Shown here: in pieces, positions 1 through 5,555 of the stretch
Position numbering within the stretch: the first letter of the stretch is position 1
Layout: the number at the start of each line of letters is the position of its first letter
Assembly (NCBI GenBank): GCA_050942555.1
Contig: JBMNNN010000140.1
Coordinates: 1 to 5,582, forward strand
DNA length: 5,582 nt
Direction of reading: 5' to 3'
Source: JAAYXU01 sp050942555
GTDB lineage: Bacteria; Bacillota; Clostridia; Christensenellales; UMGS416
Made by a program: the position numbers and the translations under genes
The notes under the pieces: model-generated
Database searches by the model: none
What the model saw: the letters and a program-made list of their open reading frames with translations, nothing else
What the model was told of the DNA's origin: nothing

Positions 1-2
1 TC

Positions 3-527
3 CGGTACATCGCTCTAAAGCGAAACGAAGTCAAGGACAAGATCGGGGATCAGGCGATTGCCCGCGCCATGCGGGGCGGAGAAGCGCCCATCATCGTGGG
101 CGACGCGACCAAGGAGATGACAGGCGCGGATACGATGGGCCGCACGCAGCGGCAGACCATGGCGCTGCGGGACGTACGGTACCGTATTACCGCGCACATC
201 CATCCAAGACCCGGCTTCACCGGACGGGTCCGCCAGCTCGAAGAGCAGGCCGAGCGCCGCATTACGGGCGGCAAATGTTTCTGCCAGCCCTGCTTCGGGT
301 GCCGGGAATTTCCGGCGTTCTTTGCGCTGTCGGCGGGCGAGAGCAAGCCTGTAGATGAATCGCAGGACCTGGGCTACATGCTCTACGACGTTTTCAATCT
401 CGACGAGATGGTCAAGGACTTTGCGCGGCCTTATGTGTCGCTGTTCAGGGCGGTGCTTAAGAAAGGTGTGCTCGACATACCGCCGTGGGATAGCCCGGGC
501 GTGCTCAAGCCCGTGAAAAGGAGGTGA
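3..527 (+). CDS. cas5c: Cas5c (Cas5d, type I-C) crRNA-processing and Cascade subunit, 5' end outside window
   Basis: The frame is open from base 3 to a TGA at 525-527, giving 174 visible residues. Family members have roughly 220-250, so the N-terminus lies upstream of the window; the ATG at 69 is internal, because the residues before it (RYIALKRNEVKDKI) already match the family. In type I-C, Cas5c replaces Cas6: it cuts the repeat hairpin of the pre-crRNA, then stays on the 5' handle as a Cascade subunit in the cytoplasm. Visible family signatures are RNEVKDKI (bases 24-47), the TQRQTMALRDVRYRITAHI stretch (about 144-200) and GCREFPAFF (297-323), followed by a typical C-terminal tail ending LKPVKRR. 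Oddities: the Lys-His pair known from Bacillus halodurans Cas5d is not evident (Gln-Leu near 234-239), and four cysteines sit in a CxCxxCxxC pattern at 276-302. cas8c follows after 4 nt, and its ribosome site contains this gene's stop codon. Confidence 0.93.
   Translation, partial: RYIALKRNEVKDKIGDQAIARAMRGGEAPIIVGDATKEMTGADTMGRTQRQTMALRDVRYRITAHIHPRPGFTGRVRQLEEQAERRITGGKCFCQPCFGCREFPAFFALSAGESKPVDESQDLGYMLYDVFNLDEMVKDFARPYVSLFRAVLKKGVLDIPPWDSPGVLKPVKRR
517..527 (+). promoter_or_regulatory. Very strong ribosome binding site of cas8c, overlapping the cas5c stop
   Basis: AAAGGAGGTGA is an 11-nt run complementary to the 3' end of Firmicutes-type 16S rRNA. It ends 4 nt before the ATG at 532, and the GGAGG core is at a normal distance. 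Its last three bases are the TGA stop of cas5c, so termination and re-initiation are physically coupled. Confidence 0.85.
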
Positions 528-531
528 GCGA

Positions 532-2331
532 ATGCTGTATCAATTAACACAATATGCGAAGTCGAAGGATCTCCCGTGCATGCCGGGATACGCACGGAAG
601 GAAATAAGAGCCATCGTAACGATCACCCGCGACGGACGATTTCTTCAGGCGGAGCCCTGCGAATGGTCATACGATCTGTGTCCTACGCTCTCCTTTTCCG
701 AAATGATCGCGGGTGGCGTAACGCGAAGTCACTTTCTGGTCGACACGGTGGCCACCATCCTTGGTCTGGATGAAAAGTCTGCAGCCAAGCAGAAGGCATT
801 CATCTGGCTACACGATACGGCTGCAGAGCATGTTCCGCTGCTGAAACCTCTGAGCCTCATGATGCATAATGGCTGCTACCTTGAGGAGATGGCAGCGAAT
901 CTGTCTGCGCTTAAGCTGAAGCCGACCAACAACATTACGTTCCGTCTGGCCGGGGAAGACCGGTGTCTGGTCGAACGGGACGAATGGAAAGAATGGTGGC
1001 TCTCGTACAGGGAGTCCTTGCTCCCAAAGGACGACAACAGGGAGCGGATGCGCTGCTTTGTTACGGGAGAGATGGTCATACCGGCGGCTACTCACCCGAA
1101 GCTGAAGCTCGCCAGTGTGGGCGGCCAATCGGCAGGCAGTACCCTGATCGGATTTGACAAGAAATCCTTTGCTTCGTTCGGGCTGAAGCAGTCGGCCAAC
1201 GCCGCCTGTTCGGAAGACGCGGCGGCGGTCTATGCCGGAGCGCTTGACGACCTCATCGTCAATGCGCCCCGCCCCCTGGCCGAAATTTTAATGCTCCACT
1301 GGATGGATCGCCCGGTCCCTCCCGAGGAGGACCCGTTCGGTTTCTTCGCCGAGACGCAGGATGCGGAGGCGGAGGAGGAAAGGGAAAAGGCATGGGCGCT
1401 CCATGCGGTGCGGCGACTTGTCGAGGCGGTGCGCACCGGAGAGCGTCCCGAGTTTACGGCAAATCGGTACCATGCGCTGCTGCTGAGCGGCACTAAGGGA
1501 CGAGCCATGATTCGAGGCGTATACGAAGGGGAGCTGACCGATCTGTACATGAAGGTCGGCGACTGGTTTGACGGCCTGACGATCACCGGCCCATACGGCG
1601 GCGCGCCGGCCGACCCGCCCCGGCTATTTGTGCTGCTCACACGGATGCTGCCCTATCGGCCCCAGACCTCGAACAAGGACATGCTCGCTGCGATGAACAA
1701 GCAGCTTTCTCCGCTGCTCGCCCGGATATGGGAGAGTATACTGAGAGGCAGTCCCTTCCCCCAGGAAGCAGCCAACCGTGCGCTTCAGCATATGAAGTCC
1801 CGTCTGCAACGCTCCCGAGAGGATGGGCGCGAGCATGGCCCGGAAAATCTGGACAGGATATGCTGCGCCATACTCAAGCTTTGGCACAATCGGGCGCAAC
1901 GTCATGGATTGATCAGGACAGGAGGTGTCAAAATGGAAACTAGACTCAATACCAGCCATCCGTCACCGGCCTACCATGCGGGACGGCTGCTCGCCGTTCT
2001 CAACCACCTGCAGCACACCGCGCTCGGGGACGTGGGCGCCGACGTGGTGCAGCGCTTCTTCTCGGCCGCATCGGTTATGCCGGGAATGGTCGTAGGCCGC
2101 CTGATCGACGGAGCGCAGCCTCATCTGGGCAAGCTGCGCAGGGAAGAGAAAATGGGGCTCTACGTCCGCTACCAGCAGCTCATAACCGATATCATGTCCC
2201 GACTAGACGACCAGATACTCGATCAGCTCGACTTCGCCGGACAGACGCTGTTTGCACTGGGCTATTATCACCAGAGCGCATCGCTCTTTGAGAAACGCAA
2301 GGATTCCACGATTGAAGAGAAGGAGGAATAA
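532..2331 (+). CDS. cas8c: Cas8c (Csd1), large subunit of type I-C Cascade
   Basis: This 599-residue protein is of normal length for the Cas8c/Csd1 family. In the I-C effector it recognises the PAM, opens the target DNA and helps recruit Cas3. Family features in order: an N-terminal region with CP-x-LS and GGVTRSHFLVD (about residues 50-70), CFVTGE followed by HPKLKL (about 175-190), an SxGSTLIGFD-x3-FASFG block with QSANAACSEDAA (about 200-230), the RYHALLLSG-x-KGRAMIRG segment (about 312-330), and a C-terminal part with PAYHAGRLLAVL, FFSAASVMPG and GYYHQ (about 475-585). Residues 255-295 hold an acidic, Glu-rich linker. Several blocks look divergent from the consensus I remember, for example GADVVQRFFSAAS where LNATIxDRYFGAAS is common. 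The start is set by an excellent ribosome site at 517-527. Residues 468-599 are also predicted to be made separately as Cas11c. The TAA stop is 2 nt before cas7c. Confidence 0.96.
   Translation: MLYQLTQYAKSKDLPCMPGYARKEIRAIVTITRDGRFLQAEPCEWSYDLCPTLSFSEMIAGGVTRSHFLVDTVATILGLDEKSAAKQKAFIWLHDTAAEHVPLLKPLSLMMHNGCYLEEMAANLSALKLKPTNNITFRLAGEDRCLVERDEWKEWWLSYRESLLPKDDNRERMRCFVTGEMVIPAATHPKLKLASVGGQSAGSTLIGFDKKSFASFGLKQSANAACSEDAAAVYAGALDDLIVNAPRPLAEILMLHWMDRPVPPEEDPFGFFAETQDAEAEEEREKAWALHAVRRLVEAVRTGERPEFTANRYHALLLSGTKGRAMIRGVYEGELTDLYMKVGDWFDGLTITGPYGGAPADPPRLFVLLTRMLPYRPQTSNKDMLAAMNKQLSPLLARIWESILRGSPFPQEAANRALQHMKSRLQRSREDGREHGPENLDRICCAILKLWHNRAQRHGLIRTGGVKMETRLNTSHPSPAYHAGRLLAVLNHLQHTALGDVGADVVQRFFSAASVMPGMVVGRLIDGAQPHLGKLRREEKMGLYVRYQQLITDIMSRLDDQILDQLDFAGQTLFALGYYHQSASLFEKRKDSTIEEKEE
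1920..1926 (+). promoter_or_regulatory. Internal ribosome binding site for Cas11c within cas8c
   Basis: AGGAGGT lies inside the cas8c reading frame (coding Thr-Gly-Gly), followed by a 6-nt spacer (GTCAAA) and an in-frame ATG at 1933. Strength and spacing equal those of the operon's true gene starts, so chance is an unlikely explanation. Confidence 0.85.
1933..2331 (+). CDS. cas11c: Cas11c small subunit, internal in-frame translation product of cas8c
   Basis: The predicted product is 132 residues, starting METRLNTSHPSPAYHAGRLL and identical to Cas8c residues 468-599. It is known that type I-C systems, where studied, make their small subunit by independent translation from an internal start near the 3' end of cas8c, giving a protein of about 14 kDa. 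Two Cas11c copies line the belly of the complex and contact the crRNA-DNA hybrid and the displaced strand. Here the ATG is in frame, preceded by AGGAGGT at ideal spacing, and the product has the expected size and a mostly helical, hydrophobic-patterned composition (for example LLAVLNHLQ and YVRYQQLITDIMSRL). It shares the cas8c stop and is followed by cas7c after 2 nt. A separate protein product is inferred, not shown, and most automatic annotations would omit it. Confidence 0.82.
   Translation: METRLNTSHPSPAYHAGRLLAVLNHLQHTALGDVGADVVQRFFSAASVMPGMVVGRLIDGAQPHLGKLRREEKMGLYVRYQQLITDIMSRLDDQILDQLDFAGQTLFALGYYHQSASLFEKRKDSTIEEKEE
2320..2327 (+). promoter_or_regulatory. Ribosome binding site of cas7c
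   Basis: AAGGAGGA lies in the last codons of cas8c, 6 nt before the ATG at 2334. It would drive the high synthesis needed for the most abundant Cascade subunit and serves the only plausible start here. Confidence 0.8.
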
Positions 2332-2333
2332 TC

Positions 2334-3377
2334 ATGGCACTTCAGAACCGGTACGAATTTCTGTATTTCATCGAGTGCGTCGATGGAAACCCGAACGGCG
2401 ACCCCGACGCGGGCAACATGCCCCGCATCGACCCGCAGGACATGCACGGCCTTATCTCCGACGTGGCGGTCAAGCGGCGCATTCGTAACTTCGTGCAAAA
2501 CGTGATGGTAGACGATAAAAAAAATCCAATTACAGGATACGGCATTGTCGTGCAGCACTCCACCAACATCAATCGCTTCATCGCCCAGGCGCACGAGGAG
2601 GAGAAGAGCGGCGCAAAAGCCGGTTCGCGGGAAAAGACATACGCGGCCCGCAAGTGGCTGTGCGATAACTATTTCGACGTACGCGCCTTCGGCGGCGTCA
2701 TGACCACCGGAGCCAACGCCGGGCAGGTGCGCGGTCCCGTGCAGCTGAGCTTTCTGCGGTCGGTGGATCCTGTTTTCCCAATGGAGGCTACCATCACTCG
2801 TATGTCGGTCGCCTTCGACGTAAAGCCCAACACTTACCAGGCATATATCGACTGGGAAAAGGAGCAGCCCGAGGACAAGATGCGCACGATGGGCCGCAAG
2901 CAGCTCATTCCCTACGGACTATACCGCGGGCAGGGCTTCGTAAGCGCCTTCCTGTCCGACGAAGCTACCAACGAAGGCGGAGGCACCGGTTTCTCCGAGG
3001 ACGACTTGCAGCTCTTATGGACAGCGCTTCTTCATATGTACGAGCACGACCGATCCTCCAGCAAGGGGATGATGTCCACGATATCGCCGGTCATCATATT
3101 CAAGCACACGGGAACCGACAGCGATAGCAGTCAGCGGAAAAACCAGGCACGTCTGGGCTGCGCACCGGCGCACAAACTGTTCGATCTGGTTTCAGTCCGA
3201 AGAAAGGAAGGCGTTACGCTCGCGCGCAGCTATCGCGACTACACGCTGGAAATAGCGGCCAGCCGTCTTCCGGCGGGAGTAGAGATAGGATTTGCGGTAT
3301 CGTCAGCTGGCATCGCGCAGATTCATTGGGGCGTCAGCGATATGCCCGTAACAGACCAGTCCATCATACTGACCTGA
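2334..3377 (+). CDS. cas7c: Cas7c (Csd2), crRNA-binding backbone subunit of type I-C Cascade
   Basis: This 347-residue RAMP-family protein polymerises along the spacer part of the crRNA to form the backbone of the effector; known I-C complexes carry about seven copies. The N-terminus has the Csd2 signature DGNPNGDPDAGNMPRIDP (residues 17-34), then GLISDVAVKRRIRNFV. Further family blocks are DVRAFGGVMTTG (about 115-127), GQVRGPVQLSFLRSVDP (about 129-145), MGRKQLIPYGLYRGQGFVSAF (about 186-206), DLQLLWTALLHMYEHDRSSSKGMMS and IIFKHTG. At 347 residues it is longer than the roughly 280-300 I associate with many relatives. The extra length seems to lie in the Gly-rich insert SDEATNEGGGTGFSEDD and the C-terminal third. 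The start ATG has a strong ribosome site. The TGA stop is 1 nt before the cas4 ATG. Confidence 0.97.
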   Translation: MALQNRYEFLYFIECVDGNPNGDPDAGNMPRIDPQDMHGLISDVAVKRRIRNFVQNVMVDDKKNPITGYGIVVQHSTNINRFIAQAHEEEKSGAKAGSREKTYAARKWLCDNYFDVRAFGGVMTTGANAGQVRGPVQLSFLRSVDPVFPMEATITRMSVAFDVKPNTYQAYIDWEKEQPEDKMRTMGRKQLIPYGLYRGQGFVSAFLSDEATNEGGGTGFSEDDLQLLWTALLHMYEHDRSSSKGMMSTISPVIIFKHTGTDSDSSQRKNQARLGCAPAHKLFDLVSVRRKEGVTLARSYRDYTLEIAASRLPAGVEIGFAVSSAGIAQIHWGVSDMPVTDQSIILT

Positions 3378-3378
3378 T

Positions 3379-4047
3379 ATGTACGACGAGGACGAGCTTC
3401 TGCCGCTGTCAGCCATTTCACAGTACGGCTACTGCCCTCGCAGGGCTGGGCTCATCCTGCTGGAACAATATTGGGCGGATAATATCCACACCGCCGAAGG
3501 GACGGCGCAGCACGAGAGAGTACACGAGACCGGCAGGGAATCCCGGGCGAACATGGCCGAGCTCTTCGGCGTGGCCGTGCGGTCGCTGACACTGGGACTG
3601 AGCGGAAAGGCGGACAGTCTGGAGCTGTCCGCCGATCCGTCCGGGTGTCCGATCAGGGGCATGGATGGTCTGTGGCTCTTGCGCCCCGTGGAATATAAGC
3701 ACGGAAAGGTGCGACAGGAGCACGAGTACGAGATGCAGCTGTGCGCCCAGGCGATGTGTTTGGAGGAAATGCTGGGATGCAGCATTCCCGAAGGTGATTT
3801 GTTCTACTATAACGATCACCGGAGAATCGCTGTGTCATTTACCAACGCGCTGCGCGCGGATGTGCGAGCAGCGGCAAAGGAACTTCACGAACTGGTCAGA
3901 ACGGGTGTCATACCTCAGGCTAGCAAATCGAGGAAATGCAGGGAATGTTCGCTCAGGGAGATGTGTATGCCGGGAGTGCGCGATCGCTCCAGAGCCTATC
4001 TTGAAAAGCTAAGACGCATTGCTTCGGGAAAGGAGGATACGCTCTGA
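3379..4047 (+). CDS. cas4: Cas4, PD-(D/E)xK nuclease with iron-sulfur cluster, prespacer processing
   Basis: This 222-residue RecB-like nuclease works with Cas1-Cas2 to select PAM-containing prespacers and trim their ends to the right length and orientation before integration. The four cluster cysteines are present: C19 in YGYCPRR, and C187, C190 and C196 in the C-terminal KCRECSLREMC block. Nuclease residues that can be seen are H45 or H49 in the EGTAQHERVH helix, D79 in SGKAD, E105 and K107 in VEYKHGK, and the downstream Gln motif around Q120 (YEMQLCAQAMCLEEM). All key residues therefore look intact. The start MYDEDELLPLS matches the usual I-C Cas4 N-terminus. No Shine-Dalgarno precedes it; the cas7c stop and this ATG form TGATATG, so translation probably depends on re-initiation. 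The stop TGA at 4045-4047 overlaps the proposed CTG start of cas1 by 3 nt in the arrangement CTGA. Confidence 0.96.
   Translation: MYDEDELLPLSAISQYGYCPRRAGLILLEQYWADNIHTAEGTAQHERVHETGRESRANMAELFGVAVRSLTLGLSGKADSLELSADPSGCPIRGMDGLWLLRPVEYKHGKVRQEHEYEMQLCAQAMCLEEMLGCSIPEGDLFYYNDHRRIAVSFTNALRADVRAAAKELHELVRTGVIPQASKSRKCRECSLREMCMPGVRDRSRAYLEKLRRIASGKEDTL
4029..4036 (+). promoter_or_regulatory. Ribosome binding site that points to a CTG start for cas1
   Basis: AAAGGAGG lies in the last codons of cas4. The base after it starts a 7-nt spacer (4037-4043) leading to CTG at 4044-4046. The next in-frame alternative, GTG at 4062, is 25 nt downstream of the site, too far for normal use. Confidence 0.8.
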
Positions 4048-5078
4048 AAAAACTTCAAAATGTGCTGTACGTGACGCTCGATAATGGATATGTGCATGTG
4101 GATGGGGATACGGTCGCGGTCATGGTAGGAAACGAAACGAAAGGCCGCTTCCCTGGGCACCTTCTGGAAAGCATCGTTTGCTTCGGTAATACGACAGTCT
4201 CCACTCCCCTGATCGCATACTGCGGCGAACGCGGCATTTCGCTGGCCTTTTTCAGTGAGTTCGGCCGGTTCATGGGACGTGTGGAGGGCCCAATCCGTGG
4301 TAATGTGTTGCTTCGAACCCGCCAGTATGCAGTTATAGGCGACGAAACGCTGTCCGCGGCGATTGCCTCGGCAATTGTACTGGCAAAAATAGCGAACTGC
4401 CGCGCAATCCTGTTGCGAGCCGCGCGGGAATCAGGAGAAAAACGTCAGCATCAAGCCGGCCGACTGCACGACGCGGCTGCAAAGCTTGGTACGCTTACGG
4501 AACTCATCACCGATACTACGTCTCTTGATACGATACGCGGCGTGGAAGGAATTGCAGCGCAAACCTACTTTTCAGTCTTTCAGGATATGATCCGGGTCAA
4601 TACAGATCTTTTCGACTTCAGAGGTCGCAGCAGAAGGCCTCCTCAAGATCCCGTCAACGCGGTGCTCTCCTTTCTGTACGCGCTGCTGGCTCACGATTAC
4701 CGCTCTGCGCTAGAGGGCGTCGGACTGGATCCATATGCCGGTTTTCTCCATGCGCTTCGGCCTGGTCGCCCCTCTTTGGCGCTGGATATGATGGAGGAGC
4801 TAAGAGCACCGCTGTGCGACAGGCTCGCATTGTCGCTCATCAATTTACGGATGCTGTCGGATACGGATTTTACTGCAACGCCAACCGGCGTATTCCTCAA
4901 CGACAAGGGAAGAAAGCAGGTGCTCAGCTCATGGCAAAGCCGGAAACGGGAAACGATATCTCATGACTTCCTGCACGAAACTCCTCCCATCGGATTGCTC
5001 TCCCATTTGCAGTCTCAGCTGATGGCCCGCTATATTCGAGGAGATCTCGAGTCATACCCCCCGTTTCTGTGGAGGTGA
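4044..5078 (+). CDS. cas1: Cas1 (type I-C), spacer integrase; apparent CTG start codon
   Basis: Cas1 is the metal-dependent integrase that, with Cas2, inserts prespacers at the leader-repeat junction. Counted from CTG 4044 it has 344 residues, matching the usual length of about 343 for I-C members, and begins (M)KKLQNVLYVTL, like the family's MKKLLNTLYV start. Starting at GTG 4062 would remove six conserved residues. No ATG, GTG or TTG exists in frame between the upstream stop at 4002 and 4062. The N-terminal beta domain runs to about residue 95, and the helical catalytic domain follows. Active-site residues are E168 in RGVEGIAAQTYF, H236 in GFLHALRPGRPSLAL and D248, with E251/E252 in DMMEEL, so the enzyme appears intact. 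The start overlaps the cas4 stop as CTGA. The TGA stop lies within the cas2 ribosome site. Confidence 0.96.
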   Translation: MKKLQNVLYVTLDNGYVHVDGDTVAVMVGNETKGRFPGHLLESIVCFGNTTVSTPLIAYCGERGISLAFFSEFGRFMGRVEGPIRGNVLLRTRQYAVIGDETLSAAIASAIVLAKIANCRAILLRAARESGEKRQHQAGRLHDAAAKLGTLTELITDTTSLDTIRGVEGIAAQTYFSVFQDMIRVNTDLFDFRGRSRRPPQDPVNAVLSFLYALLAHDYRSALEGVGLDPYAGFLHALRPGRPSLALDMMEELRAPLCDRLALSLINLRMLSDTDFTATPTGVFLNDKGRKQVLSSWQSRKRETISHDFLHETPPIGLLSHLQSQLMARYIRGDLESYPPFLWR

Positions 5079-5079
5079 T
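5071..5079 (+). promoter_or_regulatory. Ribosome binding site of cas2, overlapping the cas1 stop
   Basis: GGAGGTGAT matches the anti-Shine-Dalgarno over 9 nt and contains the cas1 TGA. The GGAGGT core ends 7 nt before ATG 5084 and 10 nt before ATG 5087. This favours 5084 and excludes the GTG at 5069, which precedes the site. Confidence 0.8.
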
Positions 5080-5083
5080 ATCA

Positions 5084-5374
5084 ATGATGGTATTGGTTTC
5101 GTACGACGTATGTACCGAAGATAATGCGGGGAAGACCAGACTTCGGCGCGTCGCCAAAATCTGTGAAAAGTATGGACAACGGGTTCAAAAGTCGATATTT
5201 GAGTGCCTTGTCCCTCCCGAAATGTTAGTACAACTAAAAAACGCGCTCGAAAAGGAAATGGATAAAAAGAAAGACTCGATTCGTATTTATTATCTCGGGA
5301 ATAATTGGGAGAAACGCGTTGAACATATCGGCGCGAATGAAGGGTATAATCCGGAAGGAATCCTTATAGTCTGA
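5084..5374 (+). CDS. cas2: Cas2 (type I-C), spacer-acquisition partner of Cas1
   Basis: This 96-residue ferredoxin-fold protein is exactly the usual size for I-C Cas2. A Cas2 dimer bridges two Cas1 dimers and sets the length of the captured prespacer. The sequence starts MMVLVSYDV, with the conserved Asp at residue 8 after the first beta strand. It continues with the family blocks RLRRVAKICEKYGQRVQKSIFECLV, a lysine-rich helix (LEKEMDKKKDS), IRIYYLGNNWEKRVEHIGA and the end GILIV. ATG 5084 is chosen over ATG 5087 because of the family's MxVLV-type start and the 7-nt spacing; a longer form from GTG 5069 would start before the ribosome site. The gap from cas1 is 5 nt. TGA is followed at once by an out-of-operon TAG, and the leader begins after it. 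Its codons look more AT-rich than those of cas5c to cas7c. Confidence 0.96.
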   Translation: MMVLVSYDVCTEDNAGKTRLRRVAKICEKYGQRVQKSIFECLVPPEMLVQLKNALEKEMDKKKDSIRIYYLGNNWEKRVEHIGANEGYNPEGILIV

Positions 5375-5387
5375 TAGCTTTGTGTGC

Positions 5388-5429
5388 GCGCGAACCGGCA
5401 TCGGACAGAATATCCCGGGAGGTTCGCGC
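5388..5429 (+). repeat. 9-bp inverted repeat just after cas2
   Basis: GCGCGAACC (5388-5396) is the exact reverse complement of GGTTCGCGC (5421-5429), with a 24-nt loop that itself contains the palindrome TCCCGGGA (5413-5420). It begins 13 nt after the cas2 stop, so it could be a 3' end structure of the cas mRNA. A run of A, not T, follows the right arm, so it is not a standard intrinsic terminator. Function unknown. Confidence 0.5.
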
Positions 5430-5453
5430 AAAAATGCTGCCCTATACGAGTAC

Positions 5454-5481
5454 TTGACCCCTCAAAAATATCTGTTATTAT
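5454..5481 (+). promoter_or_regulatory. Predicted sigma70/sigmaA promoter of the CRISPR array
   Basis: TTGACC (5454-5459, 5 of 6 to consensus) and TATTAT (5476-5481, 5 of 6) are 16 nt apart. An alternative -10, TATAGT at 5479-5484, would give a 19-nt spacer. Transcription would begin near 5487-5490, about 68 nt before the first repeat, which fits a pre-crRNA promoter in the leader. Confidence 0.65.
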
Positions 5482-5555
5482 AGTAAACAGTGAATATTTT
5501 AGTATGTTGGGAATGAAATAGTGGACCGACCGACCTATTAGCACAATTTGTTGCG

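Larger units (their letters stand above)
5375..5555 (+). other. CRISPR leader, between cas2 and the first repeat
   Basis: These 181 nt separate the cas2 stop from the first repeat and contain no credible gene. The left part (to about 5445) is GC-rich and holds an inverted repeat. The right part is AT-rich (about 5460-5520) and carries a sigma70-like promoter. Position, length and the AT-rich stretch fit a leader that drives pre-crRNA transcription and, in the bases next to the repeat, directs Cas1-Cas2 to the integration site. A short tandem GACC triplet sits at 5524-5535. Confidence 0.85.

Noticed and set aside
69..71. ATG at 69 as the start of cas5c
   Set aside because: The frame is open to the window edge and the residues before this ATG match the Cas5c family, so it is an internal Met.
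1230..1640. Long open frame on the minus strand inside cas8c (and similar antisense frames in cas7c, cas4 and cas1)
   Set aside because: These are Ser/Arg/Pro-rich shadows of GC-rich coding sequence with no ribosome sites, and no recognisable family.
2517..2524. Run of eight A in cas7c as a slippage or phase-variation site
   Set aside because: The run encodes Asp-Lys-Lys-Asn in a normal reading frame, and nothing else suggests programmed frameshifting.
4060..4074. ATG at 4060 as a cas1 start
   Set aside because: It is in a different frame and reaches a TGA after four codons.
5069..5071. GTG at 5069 as the start of cas2
   Set aside because: It precedes the ribosome site, overlaps cas1 and adds five residues not found in the family; ATG 5084 gives the standard 96 residues.
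5505..5522. Mini-ORF ATG TTG GGA ATG AAA TAG in the leader
   Set aside because: Five codons with no ribosome site; the size is expected by chance in AT-rich sequence.
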